Assembly (NCBI GenBank): GCA_022559845.1
Contig: CM040121.1
Span: forward strand, 345,314,243-345,378,242
Length of the DNA stretch: 64,000 nucleotides
Source of the DNA: Amorphophallus konjac
Taxonomy: Eukaryota > Streptophyta > Magnoliopsida > Alismatales > Araceae
Direction: 5' to 3'
The notes below the pieces were generated by a model. It was not told the DNA's origin. It searched no databases and was given only the letters and a program-made list of their open reading frames with translations. The first letter of the stretch is position 1, and each line of letters begins with the position of its first letter. A program made the translations under genes and the position numbers. Positions 36,145-47,186 of this stretch are shown here, in pieces.

Positions 36145-36370
36145 AAGTGTCGACTCTCAGAGTCGACTCTTTCTTCACTGGGTGCTGCCTACAATGAAGA
36201 AAAAACAACCCAGTCAATAAGTGTCGACTCTCAGAGTCGACACTTTTTGCTTGAGGTTTTGCCTGCTACAAAAACAACACACATGCCAAAAAGTGTCGAC
36301 TCACAGAGTCGACACTTTCAGCCTGCTTTAGCAGAGGGAAATAAGTGTCGACTCTGTGAGTCGACACTTT
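36145..36370. repeat. Four GTGTCGAC palindromes in F1 LTR b
   Basis: Palindromes at 36145-36171, 36219-36245, 36290-36318 and 36343-36369. The second is perfect apart from its central base (13-base arms AAGTGTCGACTCT). They begin about 175 bases upstream of the TATA box. Confidence 0.9.
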
Positions 36371-36947
36371 TGCTATCATGAACGAAAATGCATTAAACTC
36401 AATTGAAAACCCAATTGTCCCCATTCAAACATTAAAATCAAATAACCATGCATTGAAACAAAGTATTGGCATGTTTTAAACCACATTCCAACAAATGGTT
36501 ATTTGAATGGGTTAAACACTTGCAAGTCCATTTCAACAAATTTAGAATGGTCTTCATTAAGGTTTATAAAGTAAAGCTCAATCAAAACCTTTAATTCAAA
36601 AGACCTAATTGAAAGCTCAAATTTCCTCAAACTCATGGCATGCATTGAAATGTTTTAGAACCATCATCCAAGCCTGTTTCAATCTCAAGAACACAAGGAG
36701 AAGAATGCAAGATTCACATTCAAGGTTAATCAAAATTTCCCATAGGTAATCCATGTTTCACAAATAAAAGATGAGTTAGACTTGCCATTTGATCTGATTT
36801 CAACATGCATTTCAACATACAAAAGCTCATCAAGTTCCATGCAACATTCATCCATTACAATATACCATTATCTTAGGATCAATATGTAAAGGTTGCACAT
36901 GAAGGATTGATTCAGAACAAGGTGGATGGAACATAACACAGGTTGAC

Positions 36948-37172
36948 CTGCTATTTGAATAGGTCGATGCACATGAAGAAGCAACCTGTGGACAGTTCGA
37001 TGCACATTATGTAACAACCTATTAACAGTTCGATGCACATGAAGAAGCAACATGTGGACAGGTCGATGCACATTATGAAACAACCTATTAGTAGGTCGAT
37101 GCACATGAAGAAGCAACCTGTGGACATGTAGATGCACATTATGAAACAACCTATTAGCAAGTCGATGCACAT
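36948..37172. repeat. GGTCGATGCACAT tandem repeat in F1 LTR b
   Basis: Alternating units carry GGTCGATGCACATGAAGAAG and GTCGATGCACATTATGAAAC, each about 33 bases, three or four pairs. The linker ACCTGTGGACAGGT is itself palindromic. The long hydrophobic minus-strand frames here (CFFMCIDLL-type) are translations of this repeat, not a gene. Other copies: 7050-7225, 43240-43310 with 55370-55495, and 61560-61735. Confidence 0.85.
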
Positions 37173-37452
37173 GATGAATTCAAATGCTGAATGATGAGCA
37201 TAACCTCATGGATTGAAATCCAAATCAAACTAGCTTCTTAAAGACCTTAATGCAGCACTTGTGCAGACAATAAACCAAGGTCATTAAACAGAGTGTACAA
37301 ATCCATGAACAAGTTATTTAACCTTTGAAGCAAAGCAACTAGCATCACCAAGCACACACGATTATCATTTCTACACACACACAAAGCACACAATATTTTC
37401 TTATCATCAAAACCATTACCAAAGACAAAGAGGGAACACAACGAACCTAACA

Positions 37453-39352
37453 ATCTCCCCCTTTTTGATGATGATAAAATATTGTGGCCACCCCAAAACT
37501 CTCTCCCCCTTTGGCATTATCAAAAAGTGGGGTTCTAGGGGAATAGATGTGAAATTTCCTCATGAATAAGATGGAATTAAAAAGCAATCGTGCAAGAACC
37601 CAGTAATTTACCTACCATGAAGAGAAGGTGTGTTAAATATATGCAATATGCAAGGTGACTGAAATGTATTCAAGTGCTCAATTTTTGAACTGTATGCAGA
37701 ATGTACGACCGAGCTCTGCACAAAAGAATCACTAAACTGAGCTATATGCAAATTTTTGCAGAATAGCACATTATTCTCCCCCTTTTTGTCAAAAATAAAA
37801 AATTGACTGACAATGGGGTTTTTTAAGTTTGTTATATACATGTATGATCTAATGGTGCATCATTGTGAAATGAAGTATGATATGAATAAAAAGGATCATG
37901 CAATCAAGCACTCAGGCATGCATAATAAGATATTAAAGCAAGCAAGTCCCTTAGGGATAGGTTTAAAAATAATGCAATTGATTGTGAAACATGATGATCA
38001 TGAACAATACTAAGAGGGTCGTGCTTAGAAAAAGATTGTACTGCATAAACCGTGAAAGATGACTGATTCATAAAGTACATTCACACAATCAAATCCGAAG
38101 TGAATATGTGAAAGATGAGAAATGAATTCCAATGCAATATGGATTTTCAGATTTTTTAAGGAACACAAGAAAGAATCTTTCCTCTCTGCACTTCCATACA
38201 CTGTGCTCAACTTTTGTTAGCTATGCACAACCCAATTTTTTTTTCTAAATACTAAAAAGATTACTGACCTTTGTTTCAGGGGCACTTCCCGATTACTCAA
38301 CTTCGTCACTTATTTTTATTGTGGATTTTTGTCATTTTTTGATCCGAGTTTCCTACTTTGTTTCAGGGGGGATTCCCGGCTACTTGGTTCCAAATCCACT
38401 TAATGGCAGTTTTGGTGGGGCTGACAGCTTTTTCCTCACGGGACATGCGACTTCTATGTAGGGAATCAAGTGCCCTCAAAAGTGTTGAGTGGAATAACTG
38501 AAATCCTTATTAAATCGAATCATTTATCTCTAAAAGTGTAAATTGTATGGGTGGTTGCACTAAATGTAAGAGATGAATAAGTCTCACCACAGTTATGTCT
38601 CCGCCTAAGCATATGCACAGTTATGAATAGAACCTCCCCCTTAATATGTGCCATATAACAAACATGTCTAGATCAATGCAATTTTATTTAGCAAGGAGGT
38701 GAGGTCTTAAAAAGATATCAAGAAATGGTTACATAACGTATATACATGCAATCAAGCAAAGATATTGTAATATTTTCAAGCAAAGTGACTTCCGGTACGT
38801 GGTGGAGAATGTAGGTCCGAAGACTACCATCACGCGTAGGGAAAGATTCCAGCTAGACATAATCCAACCTTCCACAAGCGCTATTTGATATACCACAAAA
38901 TCATGGCATTCAAGCACACAAGTATGTGAAGTATGTACATGTAAATGGAAGATGATTGAAACTAATTCCAATTTACAAACATGCAAAAATATGTGTGATT
39001 AGTGCAAGAGGTTAGGTATTATGCTGTGTATGCAAAACTGAATTGTTATTCACAAAATGTGAGTGTGAGTGTGAAAGATTCTATGTACAGTTTTAAAGAT
39101 TCAAAGATAAAATTTATGCACTAGATATCAACATTGCTCTAAGATAAAGTCAAAATCAACATGATGGGAAAATGGCAATTGGAGGCAATTAGATTTTTTT
39201 CAAAATTTAGATTCTTACATGAGTAACATAATCAAAAGCAAATAGTGCAGTGAAAATCATTACCAGACAAGCTCTTCATTTCTCTTGCCTTGAAGGGTCT
39301 TTATTTATCAACAATTTCTTCCACCTCAAGGCATCCCTGCAAAGCAAAATTC
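37453..39352 (-). other. F1 internal b, 3' non-coding region
   Basis: Polypurine tracts lie at 37454-37472 (next to the LTR), near 37503, 37775 and 38634. The shared non-coding block is at 38262-38460 and the second shared block near 38797-38885. The stretch holds no protein-like frame, although pol would lie here in a full element. Confidence 0.7.
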
Positions 39353-41227
39353 TCATTTCGAAGTTTTGGGTACCCAAGCCATCTTGGGTCTTGAGGGGTT
39401 AGTTTCATTTCGAACAAAAGATTTTCTATTCTTCCTCTCATACCATTCATCATCGGCCTTCATTAAATTACAAACATGCATGGAATGGTCGATCATACCA
39501 CAAGAGAAGCAAGTTGCACTTGGATTTCTAAAACGGTTTCTCCTATGCATGTTTAATCCATCATCAAATGAATTTATGCATGAATTGACATGAGAATGAC
39601 AATGTGAGTCACAGAATTTTTGAAATTAATTTCTTACAAAAGCATTTTTCTTTGTGGGAGAGTGTCCCGCACCACTCTTCTCACACCTTTGACTACCTTC
39701 ACCATATTCAAACATTTTATGTTTTCCTTTCAATTCTTTTTCAGCAAGACCTTTCAATTTTTGAAGCTCATCACACATGGTGTTGAAGTTGGTTTCAATG
39801 TCCTTTTTGAATTTCTCACATTGAATCAATTTTTCCTTGATTCTTTCCAACTGCTTTACCAATTTTTCATTTTCAGTTTTGAGATTTTTTACATTCTCAC
39901 ACGCATGTTGTTTTACAACATCTAGACAACCAATCTCTTCTTCATGCAAAGCCATAGTAGAATTCAAAATTTCATTTTTATCCTTTATCTTTTCAAGTTC
40001 TAACTCAAGTAAAATGCATTTAATGCATGAAGATGAACTAGAATGTGTAAAGTCATGAAATTTCTTTTTCAAGTTTTTATTCTCAGACTTGACCTTCTTG
40101 TAATTTTTATATAATTCTGCATATGCAAATTTTCATTGATCACAAGTAAGGTCTTCGTCATCAGATCTTACCTCATTGTCGTTCTCCTCATTTGCCATCA
40201 AGCGGAGATTTTGGACAAGCTCGTCTAGTTTATCCTCCTCATCGAACTTGGACTCGCTTTCGTCCTCATCACTCCATGTCGCCCTCATGACCTCGGACTT
40301 CTTTGCCTTTTCTTTCTTGATCTTCATTTGAATTTTCGGGCACTCATTTTTCATGTGGCCAACCTTGTTGCATTCATAGCATCTAGTTTCTCTTTTCTTC
40401 ACCAACGATTTTTTCTGACCTTTCCTAGAAGAGGTGCCATCTTTTCTAGTCTTCTTGAAAAATTTTCTCGCTCTTCTAGTAATGAGGTCCACAAGCTCCT
40501 CCTCACTGCTATCATGACTTGATGTTTCATCATTTTCTTCCGACGATCCTTGATAGACCTTCAAAGCAATCATCTTCTTCTTCTGGTTCTCTTTCTCAGT
40601 CCTCTTCATGTTTACCTCATACGTCATTAAAGACCCAATTAGCTCATCCACAGTGAGAGTGGTGAGATCCTTGGAGTACTCAATTACCGTTGCCTTCGTG
40701 TGCCATTGAGGTGAGAGAGAACGTAGCACCTTTCTCACTAAATCCTGGTTGGTGTAGTTCTTTCCCAACGCCTTGAATCCATTTGTTATCTTGCTCAGCC
40801 TTGCAAACATTTGTAAAATCATTTCTTCCGGCTTCATGGCGAACAACTCATAGTCTCGAATCAACAAATTTGCTTTTGTCTTCTTTACCTTCGGCGTTCC
40901 TTCATAAAAGAGTCGGAGCTTCTCCCACATTTCTTGCGCAGAAGAACACAACGAGACGCGTGAATATTCATTATGATGTATAGCACATTGAACAATATTC
41001 ATTGCTCTAAAATTTGTACATGATTTTCTAATATGCTCTTCAGTCCAACTATCCTCATCATCAGGCACTTGATAAGGACCTTTGCTAATGACTCTCCAGA
41101 TATCATAATCTTGTGCTCGTAGGAACATAGTCATTCTATTTTTCCAGTGGGGATAATTAGTCCCATCAAAGAAGGGGGGTCTATGTATAGAGTGACCCTC
41201 AGGAAGCATGCCATTCAAAGCCATCAT
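39353..41227 (-). pseudogene. gag: F1 gag, copy b, best preserved, two nonsense codons
   Basis: One frame of 625 codons from the ATG at 41227 to the stop at 39353. Only a TGA near 40136 (replacing a Trp seen in copies a and c) and a TAA near 39629 (replacing a Gln) break it. Order: DUF4219-like start (FFDGTNYPHWKNRMTMF); UBN2-like domain (about residues 70-200); basic region; CCHC knuckle CYECNKVGHMKNEC (about residue 285); acidic stretch; coiled coil (about 370-500). It ends with a second knuckle whose second Cys is kept (CFSCGMIDHSMHVC, Gly to Asp before the His) and the tail AWVPKTSK. Gag packages element RNA into particles. Typical copia gag-pol would continue past this tail; here a stop follows. 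Confidence 0.85.
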
Positions 41228-41278
41228 TAAAGATCTTTACTCCTAGACTGCAAGGTCCGCTAAAAAATCAGAGACTGT

Positions 41279-41290
41279 GCTCTGATACCA
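41279..41290 (-). promoter_or_regulatory. F1 primer-binding site, unit b
   Basis: Minus strand TGGTATCAGAGC, two bases from LTR c at 41293. Confidence 0.85.
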
Positions 41291-41292
41291 AT

Positions 41293-43317
41293 TGTTGGCC
41301 TAGATTAGATGGAAGATAAGAAGGGGGGGTTGAATTGTCCCCAGACGTGATGGCAAATTTTAAAAACAACTAAATTACTTGCAGCGGAATTAAACTAACT
41401 ACGTTAACAAATCTGATTTAAAGTGAGATAAGGTTCACTCAATCTAACCGATCTCACAGGAAAAGCCTAAGCAACCAACAATGAACTAATTCTGATAACA
41501 GATAGCAGAGCTAGCGAAGTGTGATGGTGTAGTGAATAAAAACCGGTAAAGTAGCCTATGAACAGAGATAGGAGAAATGGAGAAACACACAGGCAAACCA
41601 CATGCAACATAGAGATTTTTAGGTGGTTCAGGACCACGACGGGTTCCCTACATCCACCCCTCATCGAAACCCGGTGAGGCTTTACTAACACGATACAAAC
41701 CGTAGCAACCACGGGGACGAACCCCCAACACCACACACACACGCTGCTCCTGCAACAATCTGCAGACATGGGGCCTGGCCCCAGAACGCTGCCACCACAA
41801 CACACAACCACACACTCGGGGAACTCACCCCACACTAAAACCTCACATAGAGACACAACTCCATATACACATACACACAGGATATCTGAGTTCAGAAAAT
41901 AAAAATATGTTCATTACATGTCCAAGGTGAAGATAAACTGTGAAGCAATCATCGAAATAAACATAGAGAGGATGTAGAAATATCTCCTTGACAAGTAGAG
42001 GCCAGCTAAATATGTCTTCCTTGAAGCTTGTGAAGGTGGAGGTCGATTTTCAGAAGAGGGGAACCCGAACGAGCTCCTCTTTGATGTTTAAGCCTTGTTG
42101 AAGCATCAACACTTGAAGATGCACTAAGATCTGCAAGTTTCAAACTCAAATTGACCATGCAATAGGAAGGAAACGCATTAGCACTCAAAACCCTCTCTTC
42201 CTCTCCCACTTGCGACCTTGCCCTTCTCTTCTATGTTCTTCCAAATCTTAAATCGTATGACCTATATAGTAGTAGATAAAATACATCAATTGACCAATAA
42301 GCCCATTTTAAAACCCTTCCAGAGCCCCTCTGGGATATGTAGGAGAACCCTAAGGGCAAAGGGGTCAAGTAGGGGACAAAATAGATTGGATTTGATAAGG
42401 TTCGAAGGGCTTACGGAAAACTTGATCCGGTTCGCCCAAAAGAAGTGTCGACTCTCAGAGTCGACTCTTTCTTCACTGGGTGTTGCCTGCGATGAAGAAA
42501 AAACAACCCAGTCAATAAGTGTCGACTCTCAGAGTATACACTTTTTGCTTGAGGTTTTGCCTACTACAAAAACAACACACAGGCCAAAAAGTGTCGACCC
42601 ACAGAGTCGACACTTTCTGCCTGCTTTAGCCGGGGGAAATAAGTGTCGACTCTATGAGTTGACACTTTTGCTGTAATGAACGAAAATGCATTAAACTCAA
42701 TTGAAAACCTAATTTTCCTCATTCAAACATTAAAATCAAATAACCATGCATTGAAACAAAGTATTGGCATGTTTTAAACCACATTCCAAATAATGGTTAT
42801 TTGAATGGGTTAAACACTTGCAAGTCCATTTCAACAAATTTAGAATGGTCTTCATTAAGGTTTATAAAGCAAAGCTCAAGTAAAACCTTTAATTCAATAG
42901 ACCCAATTGAAAGCTCAAATTTCCTCAAACTCATGGCATGCATTGAAATGTTTTAGAACCATCATCCAAGCCGATTTCAATCTCAAGAACACAAGGAGAA
43001 GAATGCATGATTCACATTCAAGGTTAATCAAATTTTCCCATAGGTAATCCATGTTTCACAAATAAAAGATGAGTTAGACTTGCCATTTGATCTGAGTTCA
43101 ACATGCATTTCAACATACAAAAGCCCATCAAGTTCCATGCAACATTCATCCATTACAATATACAATTATCTTAGGATCAATACGTAAAGGCTACACATGA
43201 AGGATTGATTCAGAACAAGGTGGCTGGAACATAACACAGGTCGACCTGCTATTTGAATAGGTCGATGCACATGAAGAAGCAACCTGTGGACATGTCTATG
43301 CACATTATGAAAAAATA
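41293..43317 (-). mobile_element. F1 LTR c, left part, interrupted by F4
   Basis: It begins TGTTGGCCTAGATTAG. It carries the leader hairpin (41659-41679, one pair changed), a TATA box (42262-42269) and the palindrome array (42443-42669). It breaks inside the GGTCGATGCAC repeat at 43317, where F4 starts, and continues at 55368-55772. Confidence 0.85.
42443..42669. repeat. GTGTCGAC palindromes in F1 LTR c
   Basis: Four palindromes as in LTR b. The second has decayed on one arm (AGAGTATACACTT), and the fourth has one change (GAGTTGACAC). Confidence 0.85.
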
Positions 43318-43430
43318 TGTAGCAACCCTGATAAATGAATATTTGAAATGAATTAAAAAATATATATTACAGAAGTAATACAGATAATAAGAAGAGGGTT
43401 AAATGGAGGAATAAAACCCAAGATGCAAAT

Positions 43431-43690
43431 AACGCCTCTCATTAAGGCGTTAATTTAATAATAAACGCCTCTATCAAAGGCGTTATTCAAGAAGTGACGC
43501 CCTCACTACACGGCGTTAAATTACAACGTAAAAAAGGGTAAGGCCAAGAAACGCCCCAATCTTGGGCGTGTTTTAAAGAAAAGAATGCCCTTACACAAGG
43601 CGCTTATTAAGAAACGACCTGAAGCAGGTCGTCAATTAAAGAATCGACGACCTGACCAAAGGCGTTAATTCCATTCGTGAACCGTTCGAC
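43431..43690. repeat. F4 LTR hairpin cluster 1 (upstream of TATA)
   Basis: Seven short inverted repeats of one style, such as AACGCC-9-GGCGTT (twice), GACGCC-10-GGCGTT, AACGCCCC-6-TGGGCGT and ACGACCTG-3-CAGGTCGT, spaced by A/T-rich linkers. They end about 120 bases upstream of the TATA box. Copies lie at about 47884-48145 and 52333-52594 in LTRs 2 and 3. Confidence 0.9.
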
Positions 43691-43808
43691 CCAGGAGCTT
43701 ATCCAGGGAAGGATTATGTTAATCTAGTAAGTGTTTACTAGGGCAAGGACTCTAATAGGGATATATTACCCTCAATCAAACACTACTTTTGTTGGGACTC
43801 CAAAATCC

Positions 43809-43816
43809 TATAAATA
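43809..43816 (+). promoter_or_regulatory. TATA box of F4 LTR 1
   Basis: TATAAATA after CCAAAATCC. The copy at 48261-48268 is identical. LTR 3 reads TTTAAATA at 52711-52718. About 45 bases on, a leader starts before the first donor-like site. Confidence 0.65.
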
Positions 43817-43865
43817 AACCTGTCCGGCCAAACCCTAACCCATTTGATCGACCTGCTGCTGCACG

Positions 43866-46093
43866 GTAAGTGAAAAACATATGTTCTTTTTAATTCCTTT
43901 TGTCCCCTGCTTCGACTGCATGAAGAACTGATAATTCTTCATTGTCTTTTCTTTGTAGGAAGCTCCACAGCCACTGCCGAAGAACAAGGTAATGTTCTTC
44001 AAACCGTTTCCCTAACTTCGATTATATCCTCATCTTCCTTCCTCTTTCTTCCCTACAGGTTGATTATCATCATCTCCATCATCTTCATCAAATTGAATTT
44101 TTTCTTCTTCCTGTCCGATCTGCATACTACTGCTATCAAGGGTATTAGAAGCTTCGGGTGTTCTTATCAAGTTATTCACGTATCCCATCTCCAGATATCA
44201 ATTAAGGTAGGTTTTCTCAAGGCACTGTAGCCCAAACAAGTTAATTCAATGAATATACATCATCACATGCATGAATATAAGTTTTAATATAGCTTCTACG
44301 CATTTTCTGGAATATTTTTGAAAGAGACGCCCCTGTCAAGGGCGCTATTTTACAAGACACGACCCTGACCAGGTCGTCAATTCCTAAATTCGACGCCCTT
44401 TACAAAGGCGTTAATTCCATGAAATTACATGCAATTAATAATTATTCACGTTTAAAATTTAATAGCTATGAAATCTTGAAACTAATGTAATACATGAGTA
44501 TACCGTGAAATCCTACTATTTTTCTTGTCATGACTATATATCTTGTCTCCTGAAATTTATTATCCTGAAATTTATAAAAATTCTTGAAAAGCATGAATTC
44601 ACGACCTGAACCAAGTCGTTTCTTGTGAAACCCACGCCACGATCGAGGGCGTGAATTTGAAAATAACGCCCCCGTTCAGGGCGTGTCTTTGATAAATCCC
44701 AGAATATGTATATCCTGCAAAAAAAAATAGGATTAAAGAATGGACGACCATTGTGCATGTCGTCACATTGAAATAAAACGCCCCTGTAAAGGGCGTGTTT
44801 TTGATAAAACACAGAATTATGGAAATTTCTGCAAAAAATGGAAATGCATGTAAACGGCCTTATTTAAGGCGTTATTTACTTAAGTAGTGACTTAATCAAA
44901 GTCGTTATTTTCTGTAAAAATGTTTTTACCTGTTACTGCTAACCGAGGGTTTGCATTATATTTATATATATGTACATCGGCACTATATCTCCACTCCGTG
45001 AGTATAGTCCCACGTTTTTCATGTTGTTCTATCGATCACCCTCAACTCTCATTGACATACAAGCTCTCCATTGGACATTCCGTTCCTTTGGACTAGCGAG
45101 GTAGTCATAGAGACCTCCGTAAGACTCCTCGTACCTTGGATTCCCTCAAGGTCGACTGAGCTGGTTGTACCCTAAAAACCCATTACACAATCCTTACCAT
45201 GTCACTCTAATGAAACATGGTATACCGGCCTTCATGTTATACTATATGTATGATATGAGAACTATCTTAAGGAATGGGGGAAAACATGCCATCAATGAGA
45301 TGTTATTGTAGACCCCAATTCTATATCAATTTTGTTATGATGATTCTTGTGGACCTCATGTTATTAACATGCTGTTCTTGTAGATCACAATTCTATATAA
45401 AGGAGTGACCATCTACATATGGGCACTTATTTGTCATGGTACCCGGTTAGGGAACCAATTCCACCCAGTTTATCGACATGTCATGATTTATATGCTTTGC
45501 GTGGATTTTATCGCCAGTATGTCCTTACTCAAGGGTCTTGCCCTTGAATTCCATGAAAATCTTATCTTATCATCCTAATTAAAGCTTGTTCTTGAAACTC
45601 CTTATTGGCTATAAACTATCGTGGATGTCTAGATCTATCGTGAATGCTGTGCATATAGGGCCTGATCTGGTCCTGGGAGGAGCGCCCGAAAGCACTAGTG
45701 CCCATGGCAGTTTTAATGATAACGGTGTCTAGCATTGCACCGGAGTACTCTTTATCTTGATCTTTGGCATTCCACGATCTCTCTTTTCTTGCGTACGTGA
45801 CTTGACTTGCGTGACTTTACTAGCGTGGCCCGACACGGGCAATGTACTTGTGTGAAATAGCCAATAATCTATAAAGTCTCTCATGAATACTTCTTGATTA
45901 ATACTCGCTTGGATGTTTTGCACGACGTGTTATTCTATTGATCAGTTTATTTCACTTGCTCAGTTATTTATACAGGCATAGCCCTATTGCATAAACATGT
46001 GAAAACTTGTAATTACTTAAACCCATTGCTAGTTCTTGAGATATAATTTCCTACTGAGCATTCGCTCACTCCATTTTATTCCAACATTTTCAG
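43866..46093 (+). other. Splice-like leader exons and introns in F4 LTR 1
   Basis: Donor CACG|GTAAGTG at 43866 pairs with acceptor TTTCTTTGTAG at 43958 (93 bases). Donor AACAAG|GTAATG at 43989 pairs with CTTCCCTACAG at 44058 (70 bases). Donor TTAAG|GTAGGT at 44207 may pair with CAACATTTTCAG at 46093, which would remove hairpin clusters 2 and 3. All sites are repeated in LTRs 2 and 3. This is read from consensus only, with no transcript evidence. Confidence 0.5.
44327..44930. repeat. F4 LTR hairpin clusters 2 and 3 (downstream of TATA)
   Basis: About ten more hairpins of the same style, for example GACGCCCC-TGTCA-AGGGCG, CGACCCTGACCAGGTCG, AACGCCCCTGTAAAGGGCGT and CACGCC-ACGATC-GAGGGCGTG. The stems alternate between a GCC/GGC type and a GACC/GGTC type. 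Copies are at 48778-49360 and 53228-53810. Confidence 0.85.
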
Positions 46094-46474
46094 GTAATCA
46101 GGTGGCTAGCAAGACCGAGACCCACACGGGCGGGACAAGTGTGCAAGCGAGCTGTGGAAACTAGTGAACCCGAGTCTTTTATCTTTCTTGAGTCTAGATA
46201 GTGTCGTCTAGCTAAGTCAGCTTGGCGTCTCTTATTCAGTTATCTTGTCTAAGTCTGTTAGTATGTCGTTATCTTCCTTTCCATTGTGTTGAAGTCTCCA
46301 AGTTGGAAAACAAGTTCTTGTAAGAGATTTATAATAGAAATATAAATTTCTATTGTTGTTCGAAATTATCTTGGTCTTATGCGATTGCTCTTGATCATTC
46401 ACGACTGTTTAACTGCCACGTTCCGAGCAAACGACACGTTCCGCTGCTATCGGCACGGGGCGTGACACAACATG

Positions 46475-47035
46475 TATCAGAGCTTCGGGTTTCCTATCCT
46501 CCAGATATTAAACCATATCAGAGCTTCGGCTTTCTTATCCTCCAGTTATTAGGTTCCAATGACAGGTTAATTAAGCATCCTTGTCAGTCATATCAGAGCT
46601 TCGGCTTTACTATCCTCCAGATATTAAACCATATCAGAGCTTCGGCTTTCTTATCCTCCAGTTATTAGGTTCCAATAACAGGTTAATTAAGCATCCTTGT
46701 CAGTCATATCAGAGCTTCGGCTTTCCTATCCTCCAGATATTAAACCATATCAGAGCTTCGGCTTTCTTATCCTCCAGTTATTAGGTTCCAATGATAGGTT
46801 AATTAAGCATCCTTGTCAGTCATATCAGAGCGTCGGCTTTCATATCCTCCAGGTTAAGTATCCTTGTCTGTCATATCAGAGCTTCGGCTTTCATATCCTC
46901 CAGGTTAAGTATCCTTGTCTGTCATATCAGAGCTTCGGCTTTCATATCCTCAAGGTTAAGTATCCTTGTCTGTCATATCAAAGCTTTGGCTTTCATATCC
47001 TCCAGTCATTAAGTCCAGGAGATAGGTTAAGTATC
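46475..47035 (+). repeat. Tandem primer-binding-site-like repeat, F4 internal 1
   Basis: Ten copies of TATCAGAGCTTCGGCTTTC or close variants. Three long pairs of about 116-119 bases come first, and four units of about 52 bases follow. TATCAGAGC equals the inner nine bases of the tRNA-Met binding site. The open frames with YQSFGF repeats here are translations of this array and change frame from unit to unit. Confidence 0.9.
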
Positions 47036-47186
47036 CTTGTCGGTCATCCTATAGGAATTCCGTGAGAGATGGGTAGAACTTGGGGTTAAAGTTATAAAAG
47101 AAAGATAAAGTATATACATTTCATTAACACTAAATCTTGAGTCAATAAATTATCCCTCCACTCATCCTTGCAGGAACCTAGATAAA

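Larger units (their letters stand above)
34986..37452 (-). mobile_element. F1 LTR b
   Basis: It begins TGTTGGCCCAAAATAG and ends CCTAACA. It serves as 5' LTR for unit a and 3' LTR for unit b: a primer-binding site lies at its left and a polypurine tract at its right. It contains the leader hairpin (35353-35373), a CA microsatellite (about 35557-35580), a TATA box (35964-35971), a palindrome array (36145-36370) and GGTCGATGCAC repeats (36955-37170). Confidence 0.85.
43318..46467 (+). mobile_element. F4 LTR 1
   Basis: Begins TGTAGCAACCCTGATAAATG. Order: hairpin cluster 1 (43431-43690), TATA box (43809-43816), splice-like exons and introns, hairpin clusters 2 and 3 (44327-44930), a conserved block near 45640-45740 (TGTGCATATAGGGCC to GCATTGCACCGG), the palindrome TGAGCATTCGCTCA near 46064, and the end GGGGCGTGACA at 46467. 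The junction that follows lacks the normal primer-binding start. Confidence 0.85.

Noticed and set aside
36951..37172. Hydrophobic cysteine-rich frames (CFFMCIDLLIGCFIM type) that look like membrane peptides
   Set aside because: Products of the GGTCGATGCAC repeat in F1 LTRs; the same repeat gives different frames in each LTR copy.
46462..47065. Plus-strand frames with YQSFGF..ILQ repeats in F4 internal regions
   Set aside because: They are translations of the PBS-like tandem repeat. Unit length is not a multiple of three, so the frame changes along the array, and it precedes an acceptor-like site.
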